DNA of 38,386 bases from Halalkalibacterium ligniniphilum (GTDB taxonomy: Bacteria; Bacillota; Bacilli; Bacillales; Bacillaceae_D): assembly GCF_000334155.1 (NCBI RefSeq), contig NZ_ANNK01000123.1, positions 1-38,386 of the forward strand. The letters run 5' to 3'. Under the pieces are notes generated by a model that was given only the letters and a program-made list of their open reading frames with translations, did no database searches and was not told where the DNA came from. A program made the position numbers and the translations under genes. This document shows positions 1-7,619 of this stretch, one piece after another. How positions within the stretch are numbered: the stretch's first letter is position 1; every line of letters begins with the position of its first letter.

Positions 1-84
1 GAGTCTACGTCTGTTTCCTCAGCTAAGGTTGTGCATTGTTCGCATTTTTCAATCATACACGTTCGTTCTGTCCCAGCCTCTCTT
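1..84 (-). repeat. Interspersed repeat R1, truncated copy at window edge
   Basis: Read on the minus strand this begins with GAGGCTGGGACAGAACGAAC, continues through a TGTATGATTG block and AATGCGAACAATGCACAAC, and runs off the left edge. The same order of words occurs at 25808-26010 in the opposite orientation, so this is a second copy of one dispersed element. Similar GAGGCTGGGACA-type repeats are, from memory, common between genes in Bacillaceae. No reading frame is apparent in it. Confidence 0.75.
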
Positions 85-190
85 GTTCTTGATTGCTCTT
101 TCAACATCATTGTTTAATGATAAAACCATTCTTCAAAAAACAATTCATACTAACGTTCTTTTCACTATCTGATCGACAATGGCTTTAGAA

Positions 191-958
191 TTACCGCTGA
201 ATTTCAATCCCATCAAGTAATTTTGTAATGACATGCCCTACCATAATCAACCCTGACACAGAAGGAACAAAAGCGTTTGAAGATGGTGGCATTTTTGCTT
301 TTCGAATCGGTGAATCTTCCGCGGCTTCAGGAACGATTTCTTTTCGAATATCTTCACGAATCCGAATCGGCTGCTCATCCGAATACACGACTTCGATGCC
401 TTTGTGAATGCCTTCCTTCCGAAGTCTTGTCCGCACCACTTTCGCAATCGGATCGTAGCTTGTTTTTGAAATATCTGCAATTCTTAAACGTGTTGGGTCC
501 ATTTTGTTTGCCACACCCATACTAGAGATAATCGGAATGTTACGCTTTAAGCATTCTTTCATTAAATGAATTTTATAGGAAATTGTATCGCTAGCGTCAA
601 TGACATAATCGAACGGATATTGAAAAAACTCTTCATACGTCTCCTCGGTATAAAACATTTTAAGCGCAATCACTTCACACTCTGGATTGATGTCAGCAAT
701 TCGTTCTTGCATTAACTCAACTTTTGAACGTCCAACCGTTGAAAGCAGTGCATGAATTTGACGGTTCACATTCGTAATATCCACATCATCCTTATCAACA
801 AGGACGAGGCGACCTACACCCGAACGTGCTAGAGCCTCCGTTGAAAACGATCCGACTCCACCCACACCTAATACAGCAACCGTGCTGTTTTTTAATCTAT
901 CTAAACCATCATGACCAATCGCTAGTTCATTTCTAGAAAATTGATGTAGCATCTTCAT
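191..958 (-). CDS. tcdA: tRNA threonylcarbamoyladenosine dehydratase (TcdA/YrvM)
   Basis: This is an E1-like (ThiF/MoeB superfamily) enzyme that cyclises t6A37 of tRNA to ct6A using ATP. The 255-residue protein shows the nucleotide-binding GVGGVGSF near residue 30, the DKDDVDITNVNRQ segment near residue 55, the DYVIDASDTI motif, and the conserved KMPPSSNAFVPSV segment close to the C-terminus. The frame is open to 982, but I chose the ATG at 958 because AAGGAG (964-969) sits 5 nt upstream and the family usually begins MLHQFSRNE; the ATG at 952 is equally possible. It is yrvM in B. subtilis, where it neighbours aspS and the 6S-1 RNA gene, as here. It probably has its own promoter, since a terminator lies just upstream at 1015-1046. 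Confidence 0.93.
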   Translation of the reverse strand: MKMLHQFSRNELAIGHDGLDRLKNSTVAVLGVGGVGSFSTEALARSGVGRLVLVDKDDVDITNVNRQIHALLSTVGRSKVELMQERIADINPECEVIALKMFYTEETYEEFFQYPFDYVIDASDTISYKIHLMKECLKRNIPIISSMGVANKMDPTRLRIADISKTSYDPIAKVVRTRLRKEGIHKGIEVVYSDEQPIRIREDIRKEIVPEAAEDSPIRKAKMPPSSNAFVPSVSGLIMVGHVITKLLDGIEIQR

Positions 959-1014
959 TTTTACTCCTTCCAATTCCATCACTTCATTTCTCGGAATCGA
1001 CTATACCATAGCAC

Positions 1015-1046
1015 AAAAAAAAAGTCTAAGGCTCATTTCCTTAGAC
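1015..1046 (-). terminator. Intrinsic terminator, minus strand, between 6S RNA and tcdA
   Basis: Perfect 8-bp stem GTCTAAGG / CCTTAGAC (1024-1031 and 1039-1046) with a 7-nt loop, followed on the minus strand by nine T residues (1023-1015). It can only stop minus-strand transcription entering from above 1046. The nearest upstream minus-strand gene is hom at 1669-2922. Confidence 0.8.
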
Positions 1047-1059
1047 ATTCCTAATAAGT

Positions 1060-1252
1060 ATGGGCAGAGTCCCAAATGTGCCGTTGTGACCTTGGTTTTG
1101 AACCTGCTCTCAAGCAGGTGGGTGCTTCGCTCACTCTTTTTTACGTCCACATATACGAGGCATGTAAGCCAAAGCGAGACTTAAGCTCCCGATAAAAAGG
1201 TGTTGGCTCAAAACGTAAAGAAGTGAACGTACACCTCAGGACTCTGTCTTTC
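1060..1252 (+). ncRNA. bsrA: 6S RNA (6S-1/BsrA type)
   Basis: A roughly 190-nt RNA that binds sigma-A RNA polymerase and mimics an open promoter. The ends pair as GGGCAGAGTCC (1062-1072) with GGACTCTGTCT (1239-1249). The interior holds GTGCCGTTGTGACCTTGG, a CCTGCTCTCAAGCAGG hairpin and the CGAGGC...AAGCGAGACTTAAGC segment that I recall from Bacillus 6S RNAs. The strand is supported by the pRNA template: the complement of CCTTGGTTTTGAAC resembles the known B. subtilis pRNA start. Length equals the mature 190-nt form, and the position beside tcdA and near aspS matches B. subtilis bsrA. I could not identify a convincing promoter. No protein is likely here although short frames cross it. Confidence 0.85.
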
Positions 1253-1397
1253 TTGGGATAATAATAACACAAAAGAAATTCCAGCTTCAAGTGCTTTTTA
1301 TCATTTTTCACAATCTTCTGTGTTTTATCACTTTTGGCTTCTTTTAATTTGTATGGTACAGTTGCGCTAACCAACAAATCCTTATGGAGGCTGAATC

Positions 1398-1697
1398 ATG
1401 ACACTTTTGGCAACTCAACGTTGTATCGAAATTCGGCAAGAAATAGGCTGGACTGAGAAACGTATCATTGAGAACGAATATGAGATGAAGCTATACCATG
1501 ATAAAGTAACAGTGAGAGAAACGACCTACCCGATTCATACAATTTTTGATGTTTCGTACCGAAAAAAACCAAAAGCTCTCGGCTATCTTTATCTTCATAC
1601 AAATGGGGGGGTTCGAACCTATTACATAAAGGAAGAACCGGGAGCTTTTATTGACGCCTACCAGCAGCTTAAGCGCGAAGACTCACGCTTGCGTTGA
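1398..1697 (+). CDS. Conserved hypothetical protein, 99 aa
   Basis: GGAGG at 1386-1390 lies 7 nt before the ATG, so the frame is probably translated. The protein is 99 residues, hydrophilic, with no signal peptide or membrane segment. Alternating beta-like stretches (EMKLYHDKVTVRE, YPIHTIFDVSYR, LGYLYLHTNGGVRTYYI) followed by a C-terminal helix (PGAFIDAYQQL) suggest a small PH-like barrel; this is inference from pattern, not a domain match. It converges on hom and overlaps its 3' end by 29 bp (1669-1697) on the opposite strand. I do not recognise a function, and no symbol is given. Confidence 0.6.
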   Translation: MTLLATQRCIEIRQEIGWTEKRIIENEYEMKLYHDKVTVRETTYPIHTIFDVSYRKKPKALGYLYLHTNGGVRTYYIKEEPGAFIDAYQQLKREDSRLR

Positions 1698-2922
1698 GTG
1701 CTTCAGATTCTTTTTGGCTCCATCCAATTGAGCCTTCACCATATATACGATAGGTAGTGATTGGCAGCTTGTCTTCTACATGCTGTAGAACATCTTCATA
1801 TACCGCTAAAAGCCATGCCTCTCCTTCTTCATGTTTGATCGTTTTTATTGTTTGACAAGGTAGACTGTCAATTGCTTCAGCGGTCTTTTGCACTTCCTGC
1901 GGTGTGACCATCACTAATAACCGAGTAACTCGCTTTTTTGAAGATTGTTCCACTGAGGGAACAATGCGTTTTCCTCTAAAATGCTCATGAAATAAAAAAT
2001 CCTCAATCATGCTATTTGCGGTTGCCTCCTTCCCAGCTCCAGGTCCTATAAAAAGAAGACGTTGAATGTCTTTTCCTTCAAGGGTCACTGCATTCGTTAC
2101 ACCATGGACCGTTGAAAAAGGATGGTCATTTGTAAAAAATGTTGGAGCAACCGATCCATGGATTTCTCCGTTTTTTATAGACGCTCTTCCGCTCAGCTTT
2201 AAGGTAAGCCCAAGCTGCTGTGCAAATGAGGTATGCCAATCAAGGATTTCGTTAAGCCCTTTGCGTTGAATGGACTCTTTGTTTGGCCATTTTCCAAAGC
2301 ACAATCGGCTCAAGATACGGAGCTTATACCAAGCATCAAATCCTTCAATGTCATCCGTTGGATCTGCTTCAGCATATCCAAGACGCTGTGCCTCTTCCAG
2401 CACATCTTGAAACGAACGGCCATGCTCAACCATCTCTGTAACCATGTAGTTCGTCGTTCCATTTAAAATTCCTGACACAGTATGGACATTTGTTGTCATT
2501 AGTGATCCCTTTATCGCATTAATGATCGGAATTCCACCAGCAACTGATGCTTCGAACGCAAGATATGTCCCGTACTCTTGTGCGATTTTTTCCAACGTTT
2601 CCCCTCGCTCTGCTAAAAGCTTTTTATTCGCTGTTACAACGGGAACCCCTTTTTCTAGAAAATAACGCACATAATCAAATGCGGGTTCAATCCCTCCCAT
2701 TGCTTCAAAGACGACATCAAAGGAGTGGCGATGGAATTCATTCCAGTTTTCAGAAAAAGCGGACAGGTCAAGCTCTCTTTTCTTCTTCCGATCTTTGACG
2801 AGAATCGCTTGAACAATTGGCTCGCTCCCTAGTATTTCTGTAAGTTCACTTCTCGTCTTAGTTATCCGTTCAAATACACCTCTCCCAACTGTCCCAAAGC
2901 CAATAATTCCAATCTGTGTCAT
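1669..2922 (-). CDS. hom: Homoserine dehydrogenase under SAM-I riboswitch control
   Basis: NAD(P)H-dependent reduction of aspartate semialdehyde to homoserine, the branch point to methionine and threonine. The 417-residue protein has the Rossmann motif GIIGFGTVGRGV at about residues 4-15, the EAMGG and VTANKKLL segments, the SGILNGTTNYM motif, and GYAEADPTDDIEGFDAWYKL, which carries the Asp/Lys catalytic pair. A short ACT-like C-terminal region follows. The frame is open to 3006, but the ATG at 2922 has AAGGAG 9 nt upstream (2932-2937) and matches the family start. It stands alone, not with thrC-thrB, and its leader carries an S-box. It is therefore likely tuned to methionine/SAM supply. Repeat R2 copy A occupies most of the leader. 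Confidence 0.93.
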   Translation of the reverse strand: MTQIGIIGFGTVGRGVFERITKTRSELTEILGSEPIVQAILVKDRKKKRELDLSAFSENWNEFHRHSFDVVFEAMGGIEPAFDYVRYFLEKGVPVVTANKKLLAERGETLEKIAQEYGTYLAFEASVAGGIPIINAIKGSLMTTNVHTVSGILNGTTNYMVTEMVEHGRSFQDVLEEAQRLGYAEADPTDDIEGFDAWYKLRILSRLCFGKWPNKESIQRKGLNEILDWHTSFAQQLGLTLKLSGRASIKNGEIHGSVAPTFFTNDHPFSTVHGVTNAVTLEGKDIQRLLFIGPGAGKEATANSMIEDFLFHEHFRGKRIVPSVEQSSKKRVTRLLVMVTPQEVQKTAEAIDSLPCQTIKTIKHEEGEAWLLAVYEDVLQHVEDKLPITTYRIYGEGSIGWSQKESEALNASVSLRA

Positions 2923-2956
2923 CGTTATCTGCTCCTTTATCGTTAATATATTGTAA

Positions 2957-3098
2957 CCTTCATGAGCGTCTCGCTCTTCCCACTTAAATGGGAACGAGGC
3001 CGTCAAGTAACGCTAAGCAACCTTTCAATGAAGGGGTGTGAGCGGAAGGGCTTCATTGTTTCATCAACTTGCAGTGAAGCTCCGTCCCCTTTTCCACA
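2957..3098. repeat. Interspersed repeat R2, copy A (in hom leader)
   Basis: About 142 bp. One end is CCTTCATGAGCG (2957) and the other CTCCGTCCCCTTTTCCACAG. It matches copies at 28881-29023, 34375-34510 and 10066-10201, plus part of 9999-10060. On the minus strand it starts immediately after the T-tract of the riboswitch terminator (3100-3129) and ends 20 nt before the hom ribosome binding site. A TTCCCA/TGGGAA hairpin flanked by CTCG/CGAG lies near its left end. Confidence 0.85.
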
Positions 3099-3099
3099 G

Positions 3100-3129
3100 A
3101 AAAAACCTTTCCGATAAGGAAAGGTTTTT
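3100..3129 (-). terminator. Riboswitch-controlled terminator upstream of hom
   Basis: Minus-strand hairpin AAAAACCTTTCC / GGAAAGGTTTTTT with a TTAT-type loop, followed by a T-tract. Its 5' arm with loop (CCTTTCCTTATC, plus positions 3113-3124) pairs 11 of 12 with the 3' strand of the aptamer P1 (GATAAGTAAAGG, 3135-3146). Terminator and antiterminator are therefore mutually exclusive. Confidence 0.9.
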
Positions 3130-3139
3130 GACTGCCTTT

Positions 3140-3251
3140 ACTTATCTTTCAGAATGAAATCATTCTGCTGAACGTAGCACCTTTGTTTGCTTGGCAGGCA
3201 AACCGGTTGCCGGGCGTCATTGGGTCAGTCCCTCAGCCTCTCTTGATAAGT
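3140..3251 (-). promoter_or_regulatory. SAM-I riboswitch (S-box) of hom
   Basis: On the minus strand the 112-nt element opens with ACTTATC and closes with GATAAGT (P1). Between them are the S-box signatures AGAGAGGCTGAGGGACTGACC, ATGACGCCCGGCAACC and AAGGTGCTACGTTCAGCAGA. In this family SAM binding stabilises P1, frees the terminator and turns expression off. The downstream gene is homoserine dehydrogenase, a logical methionine-pathway target. Confidence 0.95.
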
Positions 3252-3299
3252 GTTCTTATTTACTTATTTTTGCAATTATCGTTGGTATAACTTGTAAAA

Positions 3300-3328
3300 A
3301 TTATACGAACGATTTCAATCTTTGTCAA
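3300..3328 (-). promoter_or_regulatory. Sigma-A promoter of the S-box-hom transcript
   Basis: Consensus TTGACA (3328-3323), 17-nt spacer and TATAAT (3305-3300) on the minus strand. It begins only 7 bp after the aspS stop codon, so aspS read-through would also meet the S-box terminator. The perfect hexamers imply a strong promoter, with control exercised by the riboswitch. Confidence 0.9.
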
Positions 3329-3334
3329 TGAAAT

Positions 3335-5122
3335 TTACACATTGACCTTATCTGGCTTTTTTCCAATAATCGAAAGGTTTAAATCAATCAATTGCTCAAC
3401 GCTTACCTCACTCGGAGCATTTGTTAACAAGCAGCTTGCACTCGCCGTTTTAGGGAAAGCGATCGTTTCGCGCAAGTTTGTACGACCTGCAAGAATCATA
3501 ATAAAGCGATCCAATCCTAAAGCAATCCCACCATGAGGCGGTGTCCCGTATTCGAAGGCTTCCATCAGGAACCCGAATTGCTCCTTCGCTTCCTCTGGAG
3601 AAAAACCAAGTGCCTCAAACATTTTTTCTTGCACATCTCTTTGATATATCCGCTGGCTTCCGCCGCCAAGCTCGTAGCCATTTAACACAAGGTCATAGGC
3701 ATCTGCACGAGCACTGCCAGGGTCTGTTGCAAGCGTCTCAATATCTTCCTTTTTAGGACTTGTAAACGGATGGTGAAGGGCTACATAGCGCTTCGCTTCC
3801 TCATCATATTCAACAAGTGGGAAGTCAACGACCCAAAGGAAGTTAAACGTATCTTTATCAATTAAATCGAAGTCCTTACCAAATTTTAAGCGCAACGCCC
3901 CAAGGCTATCAAATACCACTTGCTTTTTGTCTGCACCAAAGAACAATAAGTCATTCACTTCTGCATCCATCACATGTAGTAGATTTGCCGTTTGCTCTTC
4001 ATTGAAGAATTTCGCAATTGGGCCTTTTAGTCCGTCTTCCTCTACTTTTAGCCACGCTAAACCTTTTGCACCGTAAGGCTTCACATAATCAGCTAAGGCA
4101 TCAATCTCTTTTCGAGACAATTTATTGGCTCCATCTTTTAACGTTAGTCCTTTTACAATGCCTCCATTGTTTAAAGCGTTAGTGAAAACTTTAAAATCAG
4201 TGTCCTTTACGATATCTGAAAGCTCCACCAATTCAAGTCCAAAGCGTGTATCAGGTTTGTCCGAGCCATAGCGATTCATCGCTTCATCATAGCTTAGACG
4301 CGGCAAAGGTAATGAAAGCTCGACACCTTTTATCTCCTTCATGATTTTTGCCATCATTTTTTCGATCATTGCCAGTAAATCTTCTTTATCCATAAACGAT
4401 GTTTCAATATCCACTTGTGTGAACTCAGGCTGGCGATCCGCTCGCAAGTCTTCATCACGGAAGCAGCGAACGACTTGATAGTAGCGCTCAAACCCAGACA
4501 CCATTAATAACTGCTTGAAAATTTGTGGCGATTGAGGGAGCGCGTAAAACTCACCATGATGCACACGACTTGGAACCAAATAATCACGAGCTCCTTCTGG
4601 CGTGCTTTTTGTTAGCATTGGCGTTTCAATTTCAAGAAATGCCTCTTCATCTAAGAAGTCGCGAATCAGCTTTGTTGTTCGGTGACGTAGCTTAAACGTT
4701 TCCTGCATATCCGGACGGCGTAAGTCTAAATAGCGATATTTCAAACGAACATCCTCAGACGCCTCTGTATCTGCTTCAATTTGGAAAGGCAATGGCTTCG
4801 CCATATTCAAAATCGTGACTTTATCGACAAAAACCTCAATTTCTCCTGTGGAGATTTTATCATTGAAGGTGCTCGGGTCACGCTTTAAAACCGTTCCTTC
4901 TACATCTATGACATATTCATTACGAATTCGTTCTGCTGTAGCTAATGCATCTGGAGAAATTTCCGTGTTGAACACAAGCTGAACGATTCCTGAACGGTCT
5001 CGTAAATCAATAAAAATCACTTGCCCTAAATCACGGCGTTTTTGTACCCACCCTTTTAATTGTACACGCTCTCCAATGACGTGTTCAGACAGTTCTCCAC
5101 ATTGATGTGTTCTTCCAATCAT
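3335..5122 (-). CDS. aspS: Aspartyl-tRNA synthetase
   Basis: Class II synthetase charging tRNA-Asp. The 595 residues have the usual bacterial length, with an N-terminal OB-fold ([23 protein letters not shown]), motif 2 ([21 protein letters not shown] at about 215-235), the GAD insertion domain, and motif 3 ([13 protein letters not shown] near residue 540). It starts 3 nt after the hisS stop, so the two are co-transcribed from the T-box promoter and probably translationally coupled. The bacterial GAD domain is intact. Nothing unusual is visible in the sequence. Confidence 0.97.
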   Translation of the reverse strand: MIGRTHQCGELSEHVIGERVQLKGWVQKRRDLGQVIFIDLRDRSGIVQLVFNTEISPDALATAERIRNEYVIDVEGTVLKRDPSTFNDKISTGEIEVFVDKVTILNMAKPLPFQIEADTEASEDVRLKYRYLDLRRPDMQETFKLRHRTTKLIRDFLDEEAFLEIETPMLTKSTPEGARDYLVPSRVHHGEFYALPQSPQIFKQLLMVSGFERYYQVVRCFRDEDLRADRQPEFTQVDIETSFMDKEDLLAMIEKMMAKIMKEIKGVELSLPLPRLSYDEAMNRYGSDKPDTRFGLELVELSDIVKDTDFKVFTNALNNGGIVKGLTLKDGANKLSRKEIDALADYVKPYGAKGLAWLKVEEDGLKGPIAKFFNEEQTANLLHVMDAEVNDLLFFGADKKQVVFDSLGALRLKFGKDFDLIDKDTFNFLWVVDFPLVEYDEEAKRYVALHHPFTSPKKEDIETLATDPGSARADAYDLVLNGYELGGGSQRIYQRDVQEKMFEALGFSPEEAKEQFGFLMEAFEYGTPPHGGIALGLDRFIMILAGRTNLRETIAFPKTASASCLLTNAPSEVSVEQLIDLNLSIIGKKPDKVNV

Positions 5123-5125
5123 CGC

Positions 5126-6406
5126 TTAATGGCCTCCTCTAGTGTGTTCTTGCATATAATGAATGAACTCGTGAAGAGAAACCTCCACTTGTTCCCCTGT
5201 TTCCATTGACTTCACATTAATCTTTCCGGCATTCAATTCATCTTCACCAAGAACAGCCGTGTACCGTGCTTTTAATCGGTCTGCCGCTTTAAACTGTGCT
5301 TTCATTTTTTTATCTAAATAATCCTTATCAGCAGTCATTCCAGCTGCTCTTAATTGGTGCAAAATCTCCACAGCTTTATCTTTTGCCGCCTCTCCAAGAG
5401 CAACGACATAACAATCAAGCTTTTGCTCTACAGGAATTTCAACCTTCTTTGTTTGTAAGGCCATGATTAGGCGCTCAATGCTGAGAGCAAATCCAATACC
5501 TGGCGTGCTTGGTCCACCGAGATCTTCCACTAGCCCGTTGTAGCGACCTCCGCCACAAAGTGTGGTGATCGCCCCAAACCCTTCGCCGTCAATCATAATT
5601 TCAAATGCAGTGTGGTAATAATAATCAAGACCGCGGACGAGTGTCGCATCAACTTCATAACGTACACCGACGGCATCCAAATGCTGCTTCACCTTTTCAA
5701 AATACTGTTTTGATTCAGCATTTAAGTAATCAAGAATCGCAGGTGCAGAGCTCATCAATTCATGATCACGGTCTTTTTTACAATCCAAAATTCGCAGTGG
5801 GTTTTTTTCAAGTCGTGTTTGACAGTCTTCACAAAACTCGCCAATGCGTGGCTTAAAATGATCGATTAAAGCTTGGCGGTGAGACATTCTGCTCTCTTTA
5901 TCACCAAGACTGTTTAACACAAGCTTTACATTTGGTAACCCAAGCTCCTTGTAAAAATCCATTGCTAATGCTAGAACTTCAGCATCAATGCTAGGATCGG
6001 CACTTCCTAGTGCTTCAACCCCAAATTGAACGAACTGACGCATCCGACCTGACTGTGGTCGTTCATAGCGAAACATCGGTCCAATATAGTAGAGCTTTTT
6101 CGGCTGATTTGCTTGTCCAAATAATTTCTTTTCAACAAACGATCGTGCCACCGCTGCTGTTCCCTCAGGACGAAGTGTGAGGCTTCGATCTCCACGGTCC
6201 TTAAAGGTGTACATTTCCTTTTGTACAATATCTGTCGTATCACCGACACCCCGTTGGAACAGCTCTGTCTGTTCAAAAATTGGTGTCCGAATCTCGTGGT
6301 AATTATAGCGACGGCATAGGTCTTGCGCCTTTGCTTCAACCCATTGCCAAATTTCTACATCACCTGGCAGTATATCTTGTGTTCCTCTAGGGATTTGGAT
6401 AGCCAT
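5126..6406 (-). CDS. hisS: Histidyl-tRNA synthetase
   Basis: Class II synthetase charging tRNA-His. The 426-residue protein has the N-terminal [11 protein letters not shown], motif 2 (TLRPEGTA and the [17 protein letters not shown] region near 110-130), the histidine-specific [14 protein letters not shown] near 260, motif 3 ([11 protein letters not shown]) and a C-terminal anticodon-binding domain. The frame is open to 6454, but the ATG at 6406 has GGAGGG 8 nt upstream and gives the normal family start MAIQIPRG. It is the first gene of hisS-aspS, controlled by the T-box at 6541-6830. Confidence 0.97.
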   Translation of the reverse strand: MAIQIPRGTQDILPGDVEIWQWVEAKAQDLCRRYNYHEIRTPIFEQTELFQRGVGDTTDIVQKEMYTFKDRGDRSLTLRPEGTAAVARSFVEKKLFGQANQPKKLYYIGPMFRYERPQSGRMRQFVQFGVEALGSADPSIDAEVLALAMDFYKELGLPNVKLVLNSLGDKESRMSHRQALIDHFKPRIGEFCEDCQTRLEKNPLRILDCKKDRDHELMSSAPAILDYLNAESKQYFEKVKQHLDAVGVRYEVDATLVRGLDYYYHTAFEIMIDGEGFGAITTLCGGGRYNGLVEDLGGPSTPGIGFALSIERLIMALQTKKVEIPVEQKLDCYVVALGEAAKDKAVEILHQLRAAGMTADKDYLDKKMKAQFKAADRLKARYTAVLGEDELNAGKINVKSMETGEQVEVSLHEFIHYMQEHTRGGH

Positions 6407-6540
6407 TTTTCTGTCCCTCCATTTTTTTACCTTGCGAACTTGTTTCCATTCCATATCGAATGAGCAACTGCTCTTGTAAGACTCTTCTATGCACTTGAAC
6501 AGTCATGATTGAACGTCATAAGGGCGTTTCATTGATTTAA

Positions 6541-6830
6541 TAACAAAAAAACTCCCATCCTTGATGATTGATCATCAGGGACGAGAGTTACCCGTGGTGC
6601 CACCCTTATTGAAGCAAAGCAGTGCTTCCTCTTTCGTGCAGTTAACGCCTGCAGACGTTCTCCCTTACTGACTGCGATAGTGTTCAGAGAAACTCCTCGA
6701 AGGTGTTCGTTCATCAAGACAGCTTTAGAAGGCTTCCAGCCGCAGACCTTCCTCTCTAGTAAAACTGCACCCTTGATTACTTTTCCTTTTCATTGGAATG
6801 GTTTCATGTCGATTCATTCATTTGAGTTCT
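6541..6830 (-). promoter_or_regulatory. T-box leader of hisS-aspS
   Basis: The minus-strand leader contains the T-box GGGTGGCACCACGGG (plus 6591-6605). A long terminator hairpin with T-tract follows (6545-6590), with arms AACTCTCGTCCCTGATGAT and ATCATCAAGGATGGGAGTT. The Stem I region contains GAGAGGAAGG and GAACACCTTCGAGG. The best specifier is CAC at 6705-6703 (histidine), chosen because hisS follows; neighbouring triplets cannot be excluded by eye. Uncharged tRNA-His would bind and prevent termination. Short open frames here are incidental. Confidence 0.93.
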
Positions 6831-6860
6831 ATCATACGAATGAACCGTACCGATTGTCAA
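6831..6860 (-). promoter_or_regulatory. Sigma-A promoter of the hisS T-box transcript
   Basis: TTGACA (6860-6855), 18-nt spacer and TATGAT (6836-6831) on the minus strand, just downstream of the small gene at 6865-7038. The predicted start near 6824 gives a leader of about 420 nt before hisS, which fits a T-box transcript. Confidence 0.8.
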
Positions 6861-6864
6861 TAGT

Positions 6865-7038
6865 CTAATTACGACTTAATTTGTTTTTAAGAAGACGGAC
6901 ATCATGAAGAGAGATGCCAAATTCAGAAGCAAGCTCAAAGGAGGTCCGCTCCTGCTCTTTTTCAATAAAATGATGAAAATTCACATCAAAAACAGATTCT
7001 GTACGTGTAGGGGCAGCTGGTCGTTGACGAGAATGCAT
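6865..7038 (-). CDS. Small helix-turn-helix protein, unknown function
   Basis: A 57-residue basic protein. The C-terminal half, RTSFELASEFGISLHDVRLLKNKL, has the spacing of a helix-turn-helix similar to sigma region 4 or MarR-type helices. The N-terminus is Arg/Pro-rich. The frame is open to 7062, but the ATG at 7038 is preferred because AAGGA lies 8 nt upstream; the ATG at 7047 lacks a properly spaced site. It sits between dtd and the hisS promoter, the position of small yrzK-like genes in related genomes. A CATACTA element at 7077-7071 resembles a forespore sigma-G -10. The DNA-binding role is inferred only. Confidence 0.6.
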   Translation of the reverse strand: MHSRQRPAAPTRTESVFDVNFHHFIEKEQERTSFELASEFGISLHDVRLLKNKLSRN

Positions 7039-7154
7039 ACGCTTCATCCTTTTTTCAAGCATTTTTTAGCTAGTATGACCAACCAATGCTGTTTTCTTAC
7101 ACGTATATTTTCAGAAAACGTCCGTATCGTCTAAAGCCATCTGAAACAGTAGAT

Positions 7155-7595
7155 TTATTTAGATTCAACAATCAGGGTAACAGGCCCATCATTTGTAAGA
7201 CGAACGTCCATCATTGCACCGAAGACACCTGTTTCTACCTTTAATCCTTTCGCACGTAATTCATCGTTAAAGCGCTCATACAATCCTTTTGCTAATTCAG
7301 GCTTAGCCGCTTCCATAAAGTTCGGACGGCGCCCTTTTCTACAATCCCCATATAACGTAAATTGGGAAATAGACAAAATGTCTCCTTCCACATCAAGAAG
7401 AGACAGATTCATTTTTCCTGCCTCATCTTCAAAGATTCGAAGGTTCGCGATTTTATCACTCAGATAGCGAATATCCTCTTCGGTGTCTTCATGGGTAATA
7501 CCGACCAAGAGGACAAGTCCCTGCTTGATGGCGCCAACGGTTTCACCATTGACGGTAACAGAAGCATCCTTTGCTCTCTGAAGCACCACTCTCAT
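7155..7595 (-). CDS. dtd: D-aminoacyl-tRNA deacylase
   Basis: Hydrolyses D-aminoacyl-tRNA (and glycyl-tRNA-Ala) to keep D-amino acids out of translation. The 146-residue protein has the SQFTLYGD motif near residue 75 and the Gly-cisPro loop [11 protein letters not shown] at the C-terminus, both diagnostic. The family start MRVVLQRA corresponds to the ATG at 7595, with GGAG 10 nt upstream; the ATG at 7601 is the alternative. It follows relA by about 25 nt and is probably in the same transcript, the order seen in B. subtilis. Confidence 0.95.
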   Translation of the reverse strand: MRVVLQRAKDASVTVNGETVGAIKQGLVLLVGITHEDTEEDIRYLSDKIANLRIFEDEAGKMNLSLLDVEGDILSISQFTLYGDCRKGRRPNFMEAAKPELAKGLYERFNDELRAKGLKVETGVFGAMMDVRLTNDGPVTLIVESK

Positions 7596-7619
7596 TTGCA
7601 TCCAACTCCAATGTTATTC

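Noticed and set aside
1141-1377. Open frame on the minus strand (78 codons) across 6S RNA
   Set aside because: It is antisense to the 6S RNA, lacks a ribosome binding site and has no recognisable protein pattern.
6529-6717. Open frames on both strands in the hisS leader
   Set aside because: They fall in the T-box aptamer and terminator, which explain the conservation there.
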